A stretch of DNA of 64,000 nt from assembly GCA_964017065.1 (NCBI GenBank), contig OZ024786.1, positions 7,755,047 to 7,819,046 of the forward strand, given 5' to 3'. The stretch is from Haliclona indistincta (taxonomy: Eukaryota; Porifera; Demospongiae; Haplosclerida; Chalinidae). This document shows positions 38,863-49,161 of the stretch, piece by piece (position 1 is the stretch's first letter; each line of letters begins with the position of its first letter). The position numbers and the translations under genes are program-made. The notes under the pieces are model-generated. The model ran no database searches, was not told the DNA's origin, and was given only the letters and a program-made list of their open reading frames with translations.

Positions 38863-39451
38863 CTAGTCTGTCTTTTCACAATCTTGCATAATATCCTGAA
38901 TTCTGGCAAGAAACTCATCAAGCCCACAATTCCGTACTGTTTCTGCGTATCCCCGCTCTGTAGCACATCGAGGACAAGACTTGGTCATTGCATCTTCACC
39001 AGAGAACCACTTATTTATACAGACCTTGCACCCTAAGATGGACCGACACCATTTTCCAAATATCACTAGTGGAGTCCTTACACCTCTGCAGATAGGGCAG
39101 GTAAACGTATCCTCAAGTAGAAGACAGCCCTATCGGAGAACCTTTTGAAGGAAAGGACAGAACCTTCTTTAGGTTACTTTTTCTTGATGGTGTTGAGTTT
39201 CTACTGCAGATGCCGCGCCACCCTTCACCGTTTGCTCTTTTCTTATGGGGCAATGAGTCCTCAAAATCACTTGAGTCATCAATGTTGACGATGTCATGCA
39301 GGGGCCCAGGATGCTTCCTCTTCTTACTATCACAGGGTCGGGGAGCGGCTAAGTACAGGTCTCCCTTCGGTATTAAATAAAACTTTCTTGCTGACTGTTT
39401 CCAAAATTGGGCACCTGTATAATAGAGGAAGTAGGCACTCGAAGACTGCAA
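38863..39451 (-). pseudogene. RING-like zinc-finger protein, frameshifted
   Basis: The N-terminal frame (39451-39113) has GAQFWKQSARKFYLI and a basic linker ending KGSPIGLS. One base out of frame, the C-terminal part reads EDTFTCPICRG, GKWCRSILGCKVCINKW, TKSCPRCATERGYAET and GLDEFLARI, then stops at 38863. The CPIC...C...CxxC...CPRC pattern is a RING-like Zn-binding domain of a family common in fish and invertebrate transposon-rich loci (recalled). The single frame change at about 39115 is the only visible lesion. Confidence 0.6.
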
Positions 39452-39931
39452 AGCACAAGACGCGCATGTTAATTTTGGAAGAAAATCAAATCATCTCGAC
39501 ACTGGCTTTGAAGTAAGTATTATAATAAGTATTATATTTATTTGCTACTTACAGCTAGCTGTACCACAACTATTATAATTATAGTTTTTCAGACTAAGAT
39601 CCTATTAACAACATCTGGTGATTTTATCCACCTAAGGGCACTGCTTTAGTACTTTATCAGACATACGTATACTGGTCAATACCAATATACAATAAATGGA
39701 AGTACGTATTGATGTGTTGTGGAGTATTCGCTCATGCTCTTTTTATGTTAATATTTGACGCTTGCACAAGCAATATATGTAGCGAGTTGCCGTTAGAGTA
39801 ATAGTATTATGGGAACTCAACATGTATTAACAGCATGGAATACCAGAATGCACGAGTAGCGAAGTACAACTGATTAAATACAGTTTGGTTAATTGATCAT
39901 GCGGTAAGTGTAGGTTATATCCCGCTGGATA

Positions 39932-40020
39932 GGGCGCGCTCAAGTCAAGTCGAGGAAGCACTGAGGGTGAAGCCCGAGGGTGAAGCCCGAGGCTTTTCCG
40001 AGTCTTTACGAGAGCGCCTC
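39932..40020. repeat. CGAG-type foldback hairpin with duplicated apex
   Basis: The left arm gggcgcgct...cgaggaagc pairs with the right arm gcttttccgag...agcgcctc. Facing CGAG pairs are seen at 39951-39954 / 39999-40002, with worn versions at 39941-39944 (CAAG) / 40009-40012 and 39962-39965 (TGAG) / 39975-39978. The inner stem ggt/gcc closes on GAA. The 13-bp unit ggtgaagcccgag is duplicated at the apex. Confidence 0.65.
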
Positions 40021-40264
40021 TGGTCTGTGTATGACCATTACACATTCACCAAACAGACCATTCACAGCTTTAGGTAGCCATCATAGCTTATTGTGCTTCT
40101 GTCATAATGTCACATGATGATATTTACATGATGATATTTTGATGATAGATTTTCACTCACTGACAGATTTTCAAAAGCTTAACTAATCTCAGTGCATGAT
40201 CAAGCACATTCATTGTCTATTACATCTCTACATGTCACATTTTATACGGTGTAGTATCATGTGT

Positions 40265-40463
40265 AGTTTCAGGCAAAAGTATCAGGGCAGGTGGCGTCCC
40301 AGTTTAGTGGTTTCCCTGAGAACCAAGGGATGATTGTAACCCTGTCTGGCCACTTGCCATCTGATCTTGACATGCCCGATGGTTCTAATGGGAAGGAGTG
40401 TCGCTGAGGAGAGAGCTCTGGAGATTGTCTTGAGTGTCTACCCTCACACAGATGGAGGGTCAT
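40265..40463 (-). pseudogene. Nuclease-like C-terminal domain fragment
   Basis: The frame reads [20 protein letters not shown] and then [10 protein letters not shown]. The (R/K)xPD...xxPWxxGxxLxWDxTCPDT block belongs to a domain seen at the C-terminus of many cnidarian and sponge retroelement-like ORFs and resembles a PD-(D/E)XK nuclease (recalled, uncertain). A piece of the following part of the same domain is at 60690-61060. Confidence 0.45.
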
Positions 40464-40599
40464 ACGTTACGAGTGACTATTGTTTGTCAGAGGAGTTTTT
40501 TGTCGAAGAGCCTTTTGAACATTTCTGCTTGAAATATTTGACTTTGTTGTTGCATTTGCTGTTGAAACTGAATATTGGATTACTGTAGGCGCATGGACA

Positions 40600-40710
40600 T
40601 ATCAACTTCAAACCTAGAACGATCTTCCATGGTTTGGTAAATGACAGATTAAGTTTCTTGGCAGTTTGCACCATTCGCTCTGCGAATCCATTCCATGATA
40701 AAGTACATGT
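40600..40710 (-). pseudogene. Ty3/gypsy integrase fragment
   Basis: The reading WNGFAERMVQTAKKLNLS matches the third catalytic block (SNGxAERxVQTxK) of K02A2.6-like integrases. Only about 35 codons remain. Confidence 0.65.
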
Positions 40711-40796
40711 GAGGAAATGTGACGTTTTTATTTTTTAAGGATTCTGCAACAAATTTTAGTTCCATGAGAAACTCTAGGCCTTCGGTTTAAACTGGA

Positions 40797-40875
40797 GACA
40801 CGTTGGTGAGATGGTCCATCACGTCGAGGTGAGGAGGCACGCTGGTGAGATGATCCATTACGACGAGGAGAGGAA
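40797..40875. repeat. 39-bp tandem repeat
   Basis: The unit ggtgagatggtccatcacg followed by tcgaggtgaggaggcacgct occurs twice in a row, the second copy with a few changes. On the minus strand it encodes a 13-residue repeat (SSPRRNGSSHQRA). Confidence 0.8.
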
Positions 40876-40884
40876 GATGAGATA

Positions 40885-41135
40885 TTATAAGTCTGAAAAG
40901 CTGTTGATTTTTGAAGAACGAGGAGTGCTGCAATAGACAGGTGTTGTGTTGTTTGACAGGAGGTCAAATCCACCTTTCTTTCTCATGGCAACTTCTAGCA
41001 TCTTCATCTCTGCCATTGTATTATTGATCGCTTGTATACCACCTACCAACTCTGCTAACTTCTCCTCACAACAGCTCAGTGGCTTTGCTTGTGTACTGCT
41101 GCCTTTATCCGATTTGTCAACCGTGCCATCAGCTC
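40885..41135 (-). CDS. Open frame, unknown
   Basis: A minus-strand frame bounded by stops reads SSTQAKPLSCCEEKLAELVG, then INNTMAEMKMLEVAMRKKGG and FDLLSNNTTPV. The composition and helical stretch look like a real protein. There is no ATG at the start, so it is an exon or a fragment; possibly a gag-like piece next to gypsy remnants. Confidence 0.3.
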
Positions 41136-41424
41136 ACGTGTCCACACGGGTTTACGGTGTCAGTGGCTTGGTGCGACTGGTTGTTCATAGACAGCTATAG
41201 GTCATCCACGAGGTGAGTGCCATGGTTTGGTTTGTTAAGTATTGGTGTGTCGTTGCGCTTTGTTATCGTGCGTCCCCATCAGAGTTAAGTCTGTGGTGAA
41301 TATCAATCAGCCATGTGATTGATGTGATAGTGCATACAGGTGCCTTACTCATAATAGAATAGTGTGGGTCATCAATAAATAAAGCCCTTAGGCACTAATT
41401 TTTTTGTTATTACCTTCATAATGA

Positions 41425-42195
41425 AGCTTCAGCCGATCACTGTTGACTACTGTCTTGAGCACTGTTCCCTTTGTATTTTTGAGAAGATAAGTATCACGTT
41501 TAGTTTGTTCGACAACTTCATATAGGCCGTCCCAGTTTCCTGGATAGTTTTCCACCTATAAATTCAACATACATGCATGATACTAACTTGTAACAATAAT
41601 AATTATTTTCCAAATAATCTTACCTTTACGTGTGTCCTTGTGAGCATGATACAACCACACCTTGTCACCACTTTTGAAGAGTGGTGGTCTGTGTTTTGCA
41701 TCATACTGCTTCTTTTGTGTCTGTTGTGCCTTCTTGATGTATTGTTTTGCACGAGAGTCAATCTCCTCAGCCCATGTCAGCATCTCCCTCATGTGTTCCT
41801 CTGGATCAACAATAGTGTCCTCTAGCAGATCATTAGACTCAGAGAATGACTGTGTTGTAAGTTGCACTGTCAACCTAGGCTTCCGCTTGTACATAAAATG
41901 GAGTGTGTTTGCTAGAAGCTTGTTGTAAAAAATTTTGCTCATTGATTACTCATGAGAAGCAACCTAAATTACACATTCCATCCGCCATCTTTGTCAAGGC
42001 ATTGCACAGGGTCTGGTTAAATCTCTCGTCCAAGCCAGTAATCTGCTGATGGTGTGCTGCAGACATTTTGTGTTCCACACCTGTGAGTGCGAAGAGGTTC
42101 TTATTGGCGTTGTTTATGAACTCTCTCCCCTGCATGGTCGTTTCGTATGATCGCTTGACTGCCGTGTCTGCACATGACATTGAGTCTATCAATTG
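41425..42195 (-). pseudogene. Ty3/gypsy integrase end with intron-like insertion
   Basis: Blocks in order: GREFINNANKNLFALTGVEH; QQITGLDERFNQTL (third catalytic Glu block); LHFMYKRKPRL; KKQYDAKHRPPLFKSGDKVW; and, after a 68-bp insertion (41556-41623) bounded by gtaaga and atttatag, VENYPGNWDGLYEVVEQ and VLKTVVNSDRLKLHY (SH3-like/GPY/F module). The order is that of a gypsy integrase C-terminal half. Several frame changes are present. The insertion has intron borders, but simple splicing does not restore the frame. Confidence 0.7.
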
Positions 42196-42377
42196 AATCT
42201 AGATATTCTGGTAAATTGAAAGCTCTTGCAGATCTCATGAATACCGTTTTTTGGGGGACTGACGATCAATTCAAATTTTCCATCAGTTGTCTTCTTTAAC
42301 AAGCAATTAGTAACCGCCACAGGCGCTTTTTCTTCACTGAAATTTTCCATCTCAGGTCTCAACTTGTAATCACACAT
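42189..42377 (-). CDS. Open frame of unknown family
   Basis: The reading DYKLRPEMENFSEEKAPVAV then KFELIVSPPKNGIHEI resembles beta-rich repeat domains of animal proteins (for example Ig-like modules next to transglutaminase-like KY domains), but I am not sure. It lies directly upstream of the gypsy fragment on the same strand. Confidence 0.3.
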   Translation of the reverse strand: MCDYKLRPEMENFSEEKAPVAVTNCLLKKTTDGKFELIVSPPKNGIHEICKSFQFTRISRFN

Positions 42378-42499
42378 ACGTTCGCATACTTGAAATTGAA
42401 TGAATATTGGCCAAAATCAGCATATAAAGATAAATATGAAACTGCAAAGATAAATATCGACTGACAGTAACAGTGGCAGCAGTGCAAAATTGATGGTTT

Positions 42500-42653
42500 T
42501 TTTCATCAGACGATTTCCCAGTAAAATACTTAGTATACAGTGGGTTTCTCCACTCTTCACCGGCGACATGGCACTAATGATACCGTGTACCATAGCATTA
42601 TCCGCAGCCTCCATGATCTCTGAAGATTCTAGTTCCAGTTTCCTCTTCACCAT
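42500..42653 (-). pseudogene. OB-fold-type transposon ORF start, frameshifted
   Basis: An ATG at 42653 opens MVKRKLELESSEIM and VHGIISAMSPVK. One base out of frame it continues NPLYTKYFTGKSSDEKNHQF. The (I/V)SPVK...YFxGxxSD pattern is that of an RPA/OB-fold-like domain found at the start of some sponge and cnidarian transposon ORFs (recalled). The frame change lies near 42560. Confidence 0.4.
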
Positions 42654-42892
42654 TTTGCGACTGGCGGTATATTGTCTTGTAGTGAGTAATGATCCAGGCG
42701 GACCGCGATGCTGCAAGACCACTGAGAGTGGTCAGTAGTTGACAGCGCAGTAGCAGGAAATAGTCAGTTGAACGAACAGGTAAGCGGAGTACAGTTTGGC
42801 GGTTGAAAAGACTTCTCGGGAACCGTTCAGAACTAAGTTGAGTTGAAGTTCGCAGGTGCTGATGCAGAACTACAATCTGCATTACTGGTTGC

Positions 42893-42902
42893 CTTTAAAT
42901 AC
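42893..42902 (-). promoter_or_regulatory. Possible TATA box
   Basis: On the minus strand gtatttaaagg lies about 240 bp upstream of the ATG at 42653, with no other ORF between. A transcript start about 30 bp further on would give a leader of roughly 200 nt. This is inference from position only. Confidence 0.25.
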
Positions 42903-43328
42903 CCTGCCATAAGAACCATAACAGTCAACAGCCAATCGGATTGCAATAAGCACTTTTACTGTGACGAACCAACTGTTTCCATGGTGCACTAGCATCAGCC
43001 AACCAGGTTTACCATTTTAATAGACACTTATAATTCAAGGCTTGCGCCAACAAAGCACTTACCTACTGTTCATTTCTTGATATGTCTACTTCATGGCTAC
43101 TCACGTGCCAACACAAATCAATCAATTAATAATGAATGATATTTAGGGTGTTACAAAAATACACGAAAATGATGAAGAAGATATTCCGAATCGAAAGCCC
43201 AGATCTAAATTTGACGAAGATGCATCAAATACATCAAATATTTTTGCACGCTTATACTGCGTGGAAGTACACTATATAAATTTGAGTATCTGTGCGTGGT
43301 GATAGTGAACTTGTGTGTGTGGTGAATG
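42903..43328. other. No gene recognised
   Basis: AT-rich; no motif or repeat found. Confidence 0.35.
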
Positions 43329-43990
43329 TCATTGAGTCTTTTTCTTGTACTTCTTGGGTGGTGGCTGGAGTGAGTTTAGTAGTGGTGAGGCCTCAAGGTT
43401 CTGTTCCCTCACGATATAACTTATTCTGTGTAGACTGTTGGGGATCCCATTGTATTGTTTGTCGAGCCGATTGATGTGTGCGTGTATTGACTCAGCTCCC
43501 TGCTCACCCGTCAAACCAGCCCCAATTTTGTACTTCCTGACCCATGGGGCAACATGATCCTCCAAGAAATGCATTTTAAGAGTATTTTTGCATCAGGAAA
43601 GTTTGTTCAATAAAAATCGAGGAACTTCTTGATGTTTGTGTCTGTTTAAATACAGGGATTTATGTGACGTAGTAGTGAAACATTGTACGTACCAGCTCAT
43701 CTATCTCTGCATCTGACAATGTCCCACCATTGTAAAGATTGTGGCACTTTCCAAACAGTGTCAGTAGTAAATTTAGTATTGACCTTTCTCGCAGCTGGTA
43801 GGAGTTCAGGACACACTTCCTCTGCTACTTTGATCTATCTAGCACACAAAGCTTCAACATTTTCTCCCTATCAATATTCATATTAATATTATTGTAACTA
43901 GTCACTTCATGGTATCCAGATTGTACCTGAACAAGCTTGTGCACGTGATTACCAACAAAAGTGCCACCATGGTACCTCCCTCTCTACCTT
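43329..43990 (-). pseudogene. Spliced transposon-family gene, C-terminal exons
   Basis: Minus-strand exons: about 43985-43930 (GGTFVGNHVHKLVQ, donor gtacaa), about 43860-43695 (frames with ELLPAARKVNTKF and LFGKCHNLYNGGTLSDAEID) and 43574-43329 (MHFLEDHVAPWVRKYKIGAG, LTGEQGAESIHAHINRL, then a Pro/Lys-rich end). The HxLEDHVxPWxRKxxxGxGLxGEQGAESIHAxxN block ends a large family of uncharacterised invertebrate transposon proteins (recalled). Frame agreement over the middle exon is not perfect. Confidence 0.5.
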
Positions 43991-44082
43991 TAATTTGGCT
44001 AGTGATTAGTCCAGAGATTTGAAGAATGGTCCATCCATTCGATCAAACATCTTTAATCCTGTCTCTACCTTTGCTATCTTTG

Positions 44083-44790
44083 CTACCTATAGAGTATATA
44101 ATTATTCTTTGTGGTAACAATAATTAATAAATTATTTATATCTCTGATACAGTTATTAGTTGAAACTAACTGTTTCCAGTAGTGAGACTTCATTCCCTGC
44201 ACTTTCTTGGAGTTAAACAGTGCCTTAGGTTTCCAGCCAAATCCTATCGGAACTTGAATGCCCATCAACCTTTCATCTGCCAATTTAGCCTCTGTTACAG
44301 TGAGTCGGAATGGAGCTGGTAGTAGCTTCCTGGTTTTGCCACTTGCATGCACTTCTGAAAATCTCCCTCTAACCTTCTCCTCATTTCTAACCTTTAACGA
44401 ATCTTCAAAACCGGAGATCAACCTAACTATATGCTCAACAATATTTTTGATCAAATGCATCGGCTCAACAGGAGTATTCAGATATCGATCATGATAGGCC
44501 AATTTTAGTATAGAATATTCACCTTTGAATCCTGTATGGCGTATTCAGGGCGTATTTTTTCTTTTTTTGTGTAGACTTTTCAAGTCTAGAAATAGTCTTA
44601 ATGATAAATGGCACATCTTTAGGTATTGGTACAGGTTTAGGACACTTATTAGATGGAAAACCTGTGCGCTCTTTGCGATCAGGTGACAAAAACCTTCTGT
44701 GATTGAGATGAACAATCTTATTAAGTGATTTACTGTGCTCTCCTTTTGTCAAAAACAAATTAAAACGGAGAATAAAAGCACTAATATAAT
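44083..44790 (-). pseudogene. CACTA-like (TNP2-type) transposase fragment
   Basis: The upstream part (44780-44540) has NKIVHLNHRRFLSPD, FPSNKCPKPVPIP. The downstream part (44502-44160) has PVEPMHLIKNIVEHIVRLIS, LPAPFRLTVTEAKLADERL and MGIQVPIGFGWKPKALF, GMKSHYWKQL. The PVEPMHLxKN...GMKSHxW order fits transposases of the TNP2/CACTA type as they occur in marine invertebrates (recalled). Frame changes separate the parts. Confidence 0.5.
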
Positions 44791-44853
44791 TATTAGTATA
44801 ATAGTGCTTGTAGTATATTAGTATAATAATCAATGTCACTCAGAAAACTTGAG

Positions 44854-45234
44854 CTAGGTGGGCAAGTCTGGAACAAAGTCAGAATGAAGAAGCCGTGCAG
44901 TGGAGGCCGCTAACTGGTGAAGTGGCGTATGAATGTACCGTTGGAATGCTGCCGAGTGCCAGCGGCCAAGGGTTTGAATTAGCGAGTCTTCCAATCCGGC
45001 CTGTGCTGCTGTGGTAGCAGCACCTATTCTAAAACTATGACCATTAATATCAGATGCATCACCGCCCACTGTAATGGCTAGTCGGACGTGATGTATGAGT
45101 CTATCCTTAGAGAGAGTGGACCCGTTGGCGAATAAGAAGAGGGGGCCAGGCTGCTGACTGCGCTGGGCAATGTAACTAAGTAATGCAGCCACTGGGCATA
45201 TAGCTCTCCCTGTACGTCCGAGGAAAATAGTCAC
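44854..45234 (-). pseudogene. Tyrosine recombinase catalytic domain, N-terminus lost
   Basis: A 126-codon frame has IFLGRTGRAICPVAALLSY, then GHSFRIGAATTAAQ and LGRWHSAAFQRYIHTP. It contains the H-x-x-R box (HSFR), the following Trp (GRW, in the His/Trp position) and the catalytic Tyr (RYIHTP) of the phage-integrase fold, as in DIRS or Crypton elements. The first catalytic Arg and the N-terminal DNA-binding part are missing. The frame itself has no stop. Confidence 0.8.
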
Positions 45235-45496
45235 TCCATTCCATTATTCCATTATGCATAGTAATTTTATGAAATCTAACCTACTGTCCACGGAACATGT
45301 TGCAGACGCAACTCAACTTTATTCACGTATTGCCTCTGCTTTTGCAAAGGTGCACTCGATGTTATTCTTGTTTGTAGACCGCTCGATATTCATCATCACT
45401 GCTCTTTCGTTTTGGTAGCACCAGGAGAGCCAAATCGCTTGATGCAATGTGAACCAAGTTGTGCAAGGTAACATGGCAGCTCTTAAGTTCTTGAGT

Positions 45497-45860
45497 TTAT
45501 TCGACTAAGATGTTGTGACTCAAAATAAGATTTCCTGCCAGATCTAGCATCTCTTGTTTCCAATCATCCCGACCAGCTCCAAAAATCAGCTGTGTTGGCC
45601 TTGCCACTAGAACCCAAATGTGGTACTCTTCATCAGGTAGCAAGCCGCCAAGAGTGAAATTGTTTAGTTTGGCCCAAGGGACCACCTCGACCATGTTTGA
45701 CTTGATGAGCGACATTGCTGGAGGTCTCACCAGCTTGCTCTTGTCGGCACTCCTAAACTCACCTGAGGTTTTGTTTAGCAACTGAAAACTGGAGAACGCT
45801 TTCCCGAGAATTAGATTCTCCTCCGGTTTCCCCGTGTTTTTGGAAGCAGTTTTATACAGA
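45497..45860 (-). CDS. Open frame of unknown function
   Basis: The frame is open from about 45860 to 45497 and reads KPEENLILGKAFSSFQLLNK, then VEVVPWAKLNNFTLGGLLPD, then YHIWVLVARPTQLIFGAG. The composition is protein-like, but I know no family. It is probably part of the transposon mosaic. Confidence 0.35.
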
Positions 45861-46219
45861 CGCGATTATACTCACTACTGGTGCTCCCACGAGTGTATTC
45901 ATATGACACAAAATGAGAAACTCAGACTCAGTTGGAGAAGTAAGTAAAATTACTCTTTGGCTAAAAGTAACTCCGCCTAACTCCAACTCCACCTAGTAAC
46001 TCTCTTTATCATTTCTCATTATTTTTCGCATTTTACTTGCTTGCTTACTGTTTAGGGAATTGAGTGCCGACAAGAGTTGGCCACGTGAAATGTCCTTTAT
46101 TCTATGGGCAAGAAATGATGTCATAATTATTATCTCGGCTGATTTCGTCGACAGATTTATAGTAAGGGAAGTTTGAAACTGTGTTTGATACTTAAATGAT
46201 ATAAATAGCAAACCTTCAT

Positions 46220-46538
46220 AATTCCTTGTGACCTCTGCTGACAGATCTATTATAAGGGAAACATAGCTATTGTGCTCAGCTTGATATCTACAAAGTAATG
46301 TGCATCAGGTCTCTAGCTACCTTCACTAGGACTCTCCTCTTCATCTTCTTTCTCATGATCACCAGCTACCTCTTCATCTTCTTTCTCTGCTACCTTCTCA
46401 GCTACCTATTCTTCCAAATCTTCTGCTGTACTTTCTGCTACCTCTTCCACTTCTACTTCGACTGCCTTCATCTTACTAATTGGCTAAAAGAAAACATTGA
46501 ACTGTCATAAATCTCATACTTTTGCTACCATCTTCTAA
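46220..46538. other. Pyrimidine-rich tract
   Basis: The stretch 46310-46470 is a long cttcttc / ctacctcttc run with imperfect repetition. It gives an artificial Phe/Leu-rich frame. Confidence 0.6.
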
Positions 46539-46985
46539 TCATGCCCTTTTTGAACTCTCCTGTGCATTTCGTTCATGCAATCCCTTATGTGTCTTCTCTA
46601 ATCGTCCAACTCTCTCCAATCGTACCAGTTTGACTGGCTCAGTCTTGCTGTGGGCTTGACTGTAGCGCGGGAAGAGTTGGCGGGAGACGATACTTGCGGA
46701 TTCGATAGGCCATCGCGATTTTGTCGCGCTTCTCAAGAGTCTGCGCGATCTGATCCCAGGAGGCATTGGGGTTCCTCTGGAGCCATAAAGTGAAAGTGCT
46801 GTACAGTGCTGTCTGTCTGCAGTGCCGTCAACGTGACACCTGGCAGCAAAGCTGGACTGTATTTACAGTCTGGTACCAGCTCCGCTACCATATGCTCCTG
46901 GTCACGGTTCTCCTCCTTTGTGTTTGGCCCTTTGAAGATTGGCAACTTGTTGCCAAGCCATTTTGCCTTGACGGCAACATTACTC
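46539..46985 (-). CDS. Two overlapping open frames, unknown
   Basis: Frame 1 (46985-46733) reads NVAVKAKWLGNKLPIFKGPN, DQEHMVAELVPDCKYSPALL, TLTALQTDSTVQHFHF. Frame 2 begins at ATG 46766 and reads MPPGIRSRRLLRSATKSRWP and VKLVRLERVGRLEKTHKGLH. The two overlap by about 30 bp in different frames, so either they are two genes or a frameshift joins them. No family recognised. Confidence 0.3.
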
Positions 46986-47494
46986 TCTTCCTTCTAAGAG
47001 TGTATAATCAAATCTCATGATTATATATTCCACCAGTATACTTAATCTTACTTTTTTAGGTTAGTCCTCTTTTCTTCTGGTAATAACTGGGCCATTTCAG
47101 CAGTGGATAGGTTCCTGTCCACTGCTGAACTAGCTGCCACACCTGCTGAGCTAGCCACACATGATCCCCCGGCATCATTGCAAGGAGTTGCCTGCTTACC
47201 GCCAAAGAGTTGCCTAAATTTAAGACAACTCTTTAGTTTCATCAGGCCACATCGTTTTAAATCTGCTGGGTGCCAGATGTGGCTAGCATCATTGCTGTCT
47301 CTCCGTCAACCTCCTCATCTGTGTAATAGACAATAACCCTTTAATCATCGTCATGATCAGATACGGGTAGATGTGCACGCTCACATTAATAAATTTACAT
47401 GCATAATTGTGCATGCTATGCATGGTCATATGCTATTCGCAGCGGTTTGTTTACTTCACTTAAGGTTACTGGATACCCTATTTCACCGTTAATT

Positions 47495-47770
47495 CTAATT
47501 AACGAAATTACGTGTAATATTAACATTTACATGTTTAATATTGATATTAGAATGCGTTCGCCTGAGTGAAAGTGTGCCGTTGCCGTCCTGAGTTTTGAGG
47601 CAAAACGCGGACTTCCTGATCTTAGCGGCTTCACTCAGTGTCAAATCTCGGTGGCAGTAAGGATTCTTGTTTTCAACGATTCCTTTTTGGTATGGTTGTT
47701 CCTCAGGGTCTTCCACTAAGCCGTCCTGGAACGCTGCTAACCAGTGATGTTCTGGGTGGATTACCAGTCC
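47495..47770 (-). pseudogene. YqaJ-type nuclease domain fragment
   Basis: The frame reads PEHHWLAAFQDGLVEDP, then KGIVENKNPYCHRDLTLSEA, then FCLKTQDGNGTLSLRRTH. This is the AxxDGL...GxxExKxPY...HRD series of YqaJ-like recombinase/exonuclease domains, with the catalytic Asp and the ExK (here ENK) visible. The Val-to-Asn change in ExK does not touch the Glu or Lys. The end, usually YYxQVQxQL, is missing. Confidence 0.65.
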
Positions 47771-48159
47771 ACTTGGTTGTACCGTGAGTAAGGATTGCCT
47801 TTTTTTGTGGTGGTATTCTAGGTATTCTCTCTCCGAGTGTGGCTCTTGTTCTTTATCCCAAGTTGTAGCGGCATTGCCTCTAAATTGTCTTTATTGCATG
47901 CTTTTGATTAAGTTACCTTCTTTTGTGGCTTGCCTTCTCCTATTAACATTTCCCACGGCAGTTGATGTTACGCGTTTTTTCTTTCTACAAGCCATAGATT
48001 AGTTGACATATCATCACCAATACCTTGGTGTCTTGTAGCTCGTTCGATCTCTTCTCTTCTACTGTCACTCACCTTGAACTTGGTGTTGTAGTATTGTATC
48101 ATTTGATCTTGCAAATAACTTTTTTTAATTTGTGGTACATCTGTTGGAGTGTCTATTAG

Positions 48160-48345
48160 TGTTGGACCGTTGTGATGAGTGTATAGTCAGCCTTGGCTTG
48201 AGTAGATGAGTCATTATTTTTCCTGTGCTTGGCCTCTCGTCTACTTTCTTTTGCTGGTTCACTATTCTTTCGCTTGCTTTCTTTCTCTACCTGTATCTTT
48301 ATTTCCTCTGACACTTTGGTGAATATTTGGTTTGGTTTTTCAGCA
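48160..48345 (-). pseudogene. Lys/Glu-rich transposon protein segment
   Basis: The reading VSEEIKIQVEKESKRKNSEP and REAKHRKNNDSSTQAKADYT resembles the basic segment that precedes exonuclease-like domains in some invertebrate transposon proteins (recalled, weak). It lies 400 bp upstream of the YqaJ-type piece on the same strand. Confidence 0.3.
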
Positions 48346-49161
48346 GTGATTGACTCTCATATTATTGGTCCCCAATTGGCCCCATAGTTCTGATGTAATA
48401 CAGCTCCAGCACACCTTCCATCCCAGGCTCCACCAAGAACGAAACGTAGGTGTACTATCTTTCCCCAACCATTATCTCCTTGCAAAGAACTCAGACTTCT
48501 CCGATCCTTGAACCACAGCAAAGGTATGGTTGCCTACAAGAATACAGTTATAATAATTATTAATATTCACGCATTATGGCAGACCTACCGGTGGCTGAGA
48601 GAAGAAAGACTAGGAAAAGGAAATGAAAATAGAACAAAACTCGAAGAGCGAGAAAACTTAGCCCCATCTCCACTCAGTTTGACGAGAATCGTCTTGTCAG
48701 GTTCTGAATCCTTAAGCTAGGAACAAGTCCAATGAAACAGAATGATAATGATACGTTAGTTAATTTTTTTATGTGCTATAGTTATTTTAATTACCAAATC
48801 ATGTAATCACTTCAAGTTGCACAATCACTTAGCAACAATCATTATATCGCTTATTCATCCCGTGATCACTTGGTTATTAATGTGTTACAATAAAAATTTT
48901 ATCGTGAAAAGATTTTGTTTTACACGAGACAGAAGAAGCGGGGAAAGAATTCATGATAAAGCTACAATCAGATAAGCACATGCGTCATATTAATTCGCCA
49001 GTACAGTGTCTAGAGACCAAGTTTAATACACTAAGAAGAAAGGTCAGTCATCACAGCTACTAAGGGACACTTTTACAAAAATAATACACACACCCAGTAT
49101 CAACTATAGCAATGCCCAGCAGCTGTATTTATTGCAAAAGACATTGCTTATTTCAGCTTAC
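48346..49161. other. No supported gene
   Basis: No family motif was seen; AT-rich from 48740 to 48920. A short GA run lies at 49178-49192. Confidence 0.35.

Noticed and set aside
46298..46510. 70-codon Phe/Leu/Tyr-rich + frame resembling a membrane protein.
   Set aside because: It is produced by a cttcttc-type low-complexity tract.
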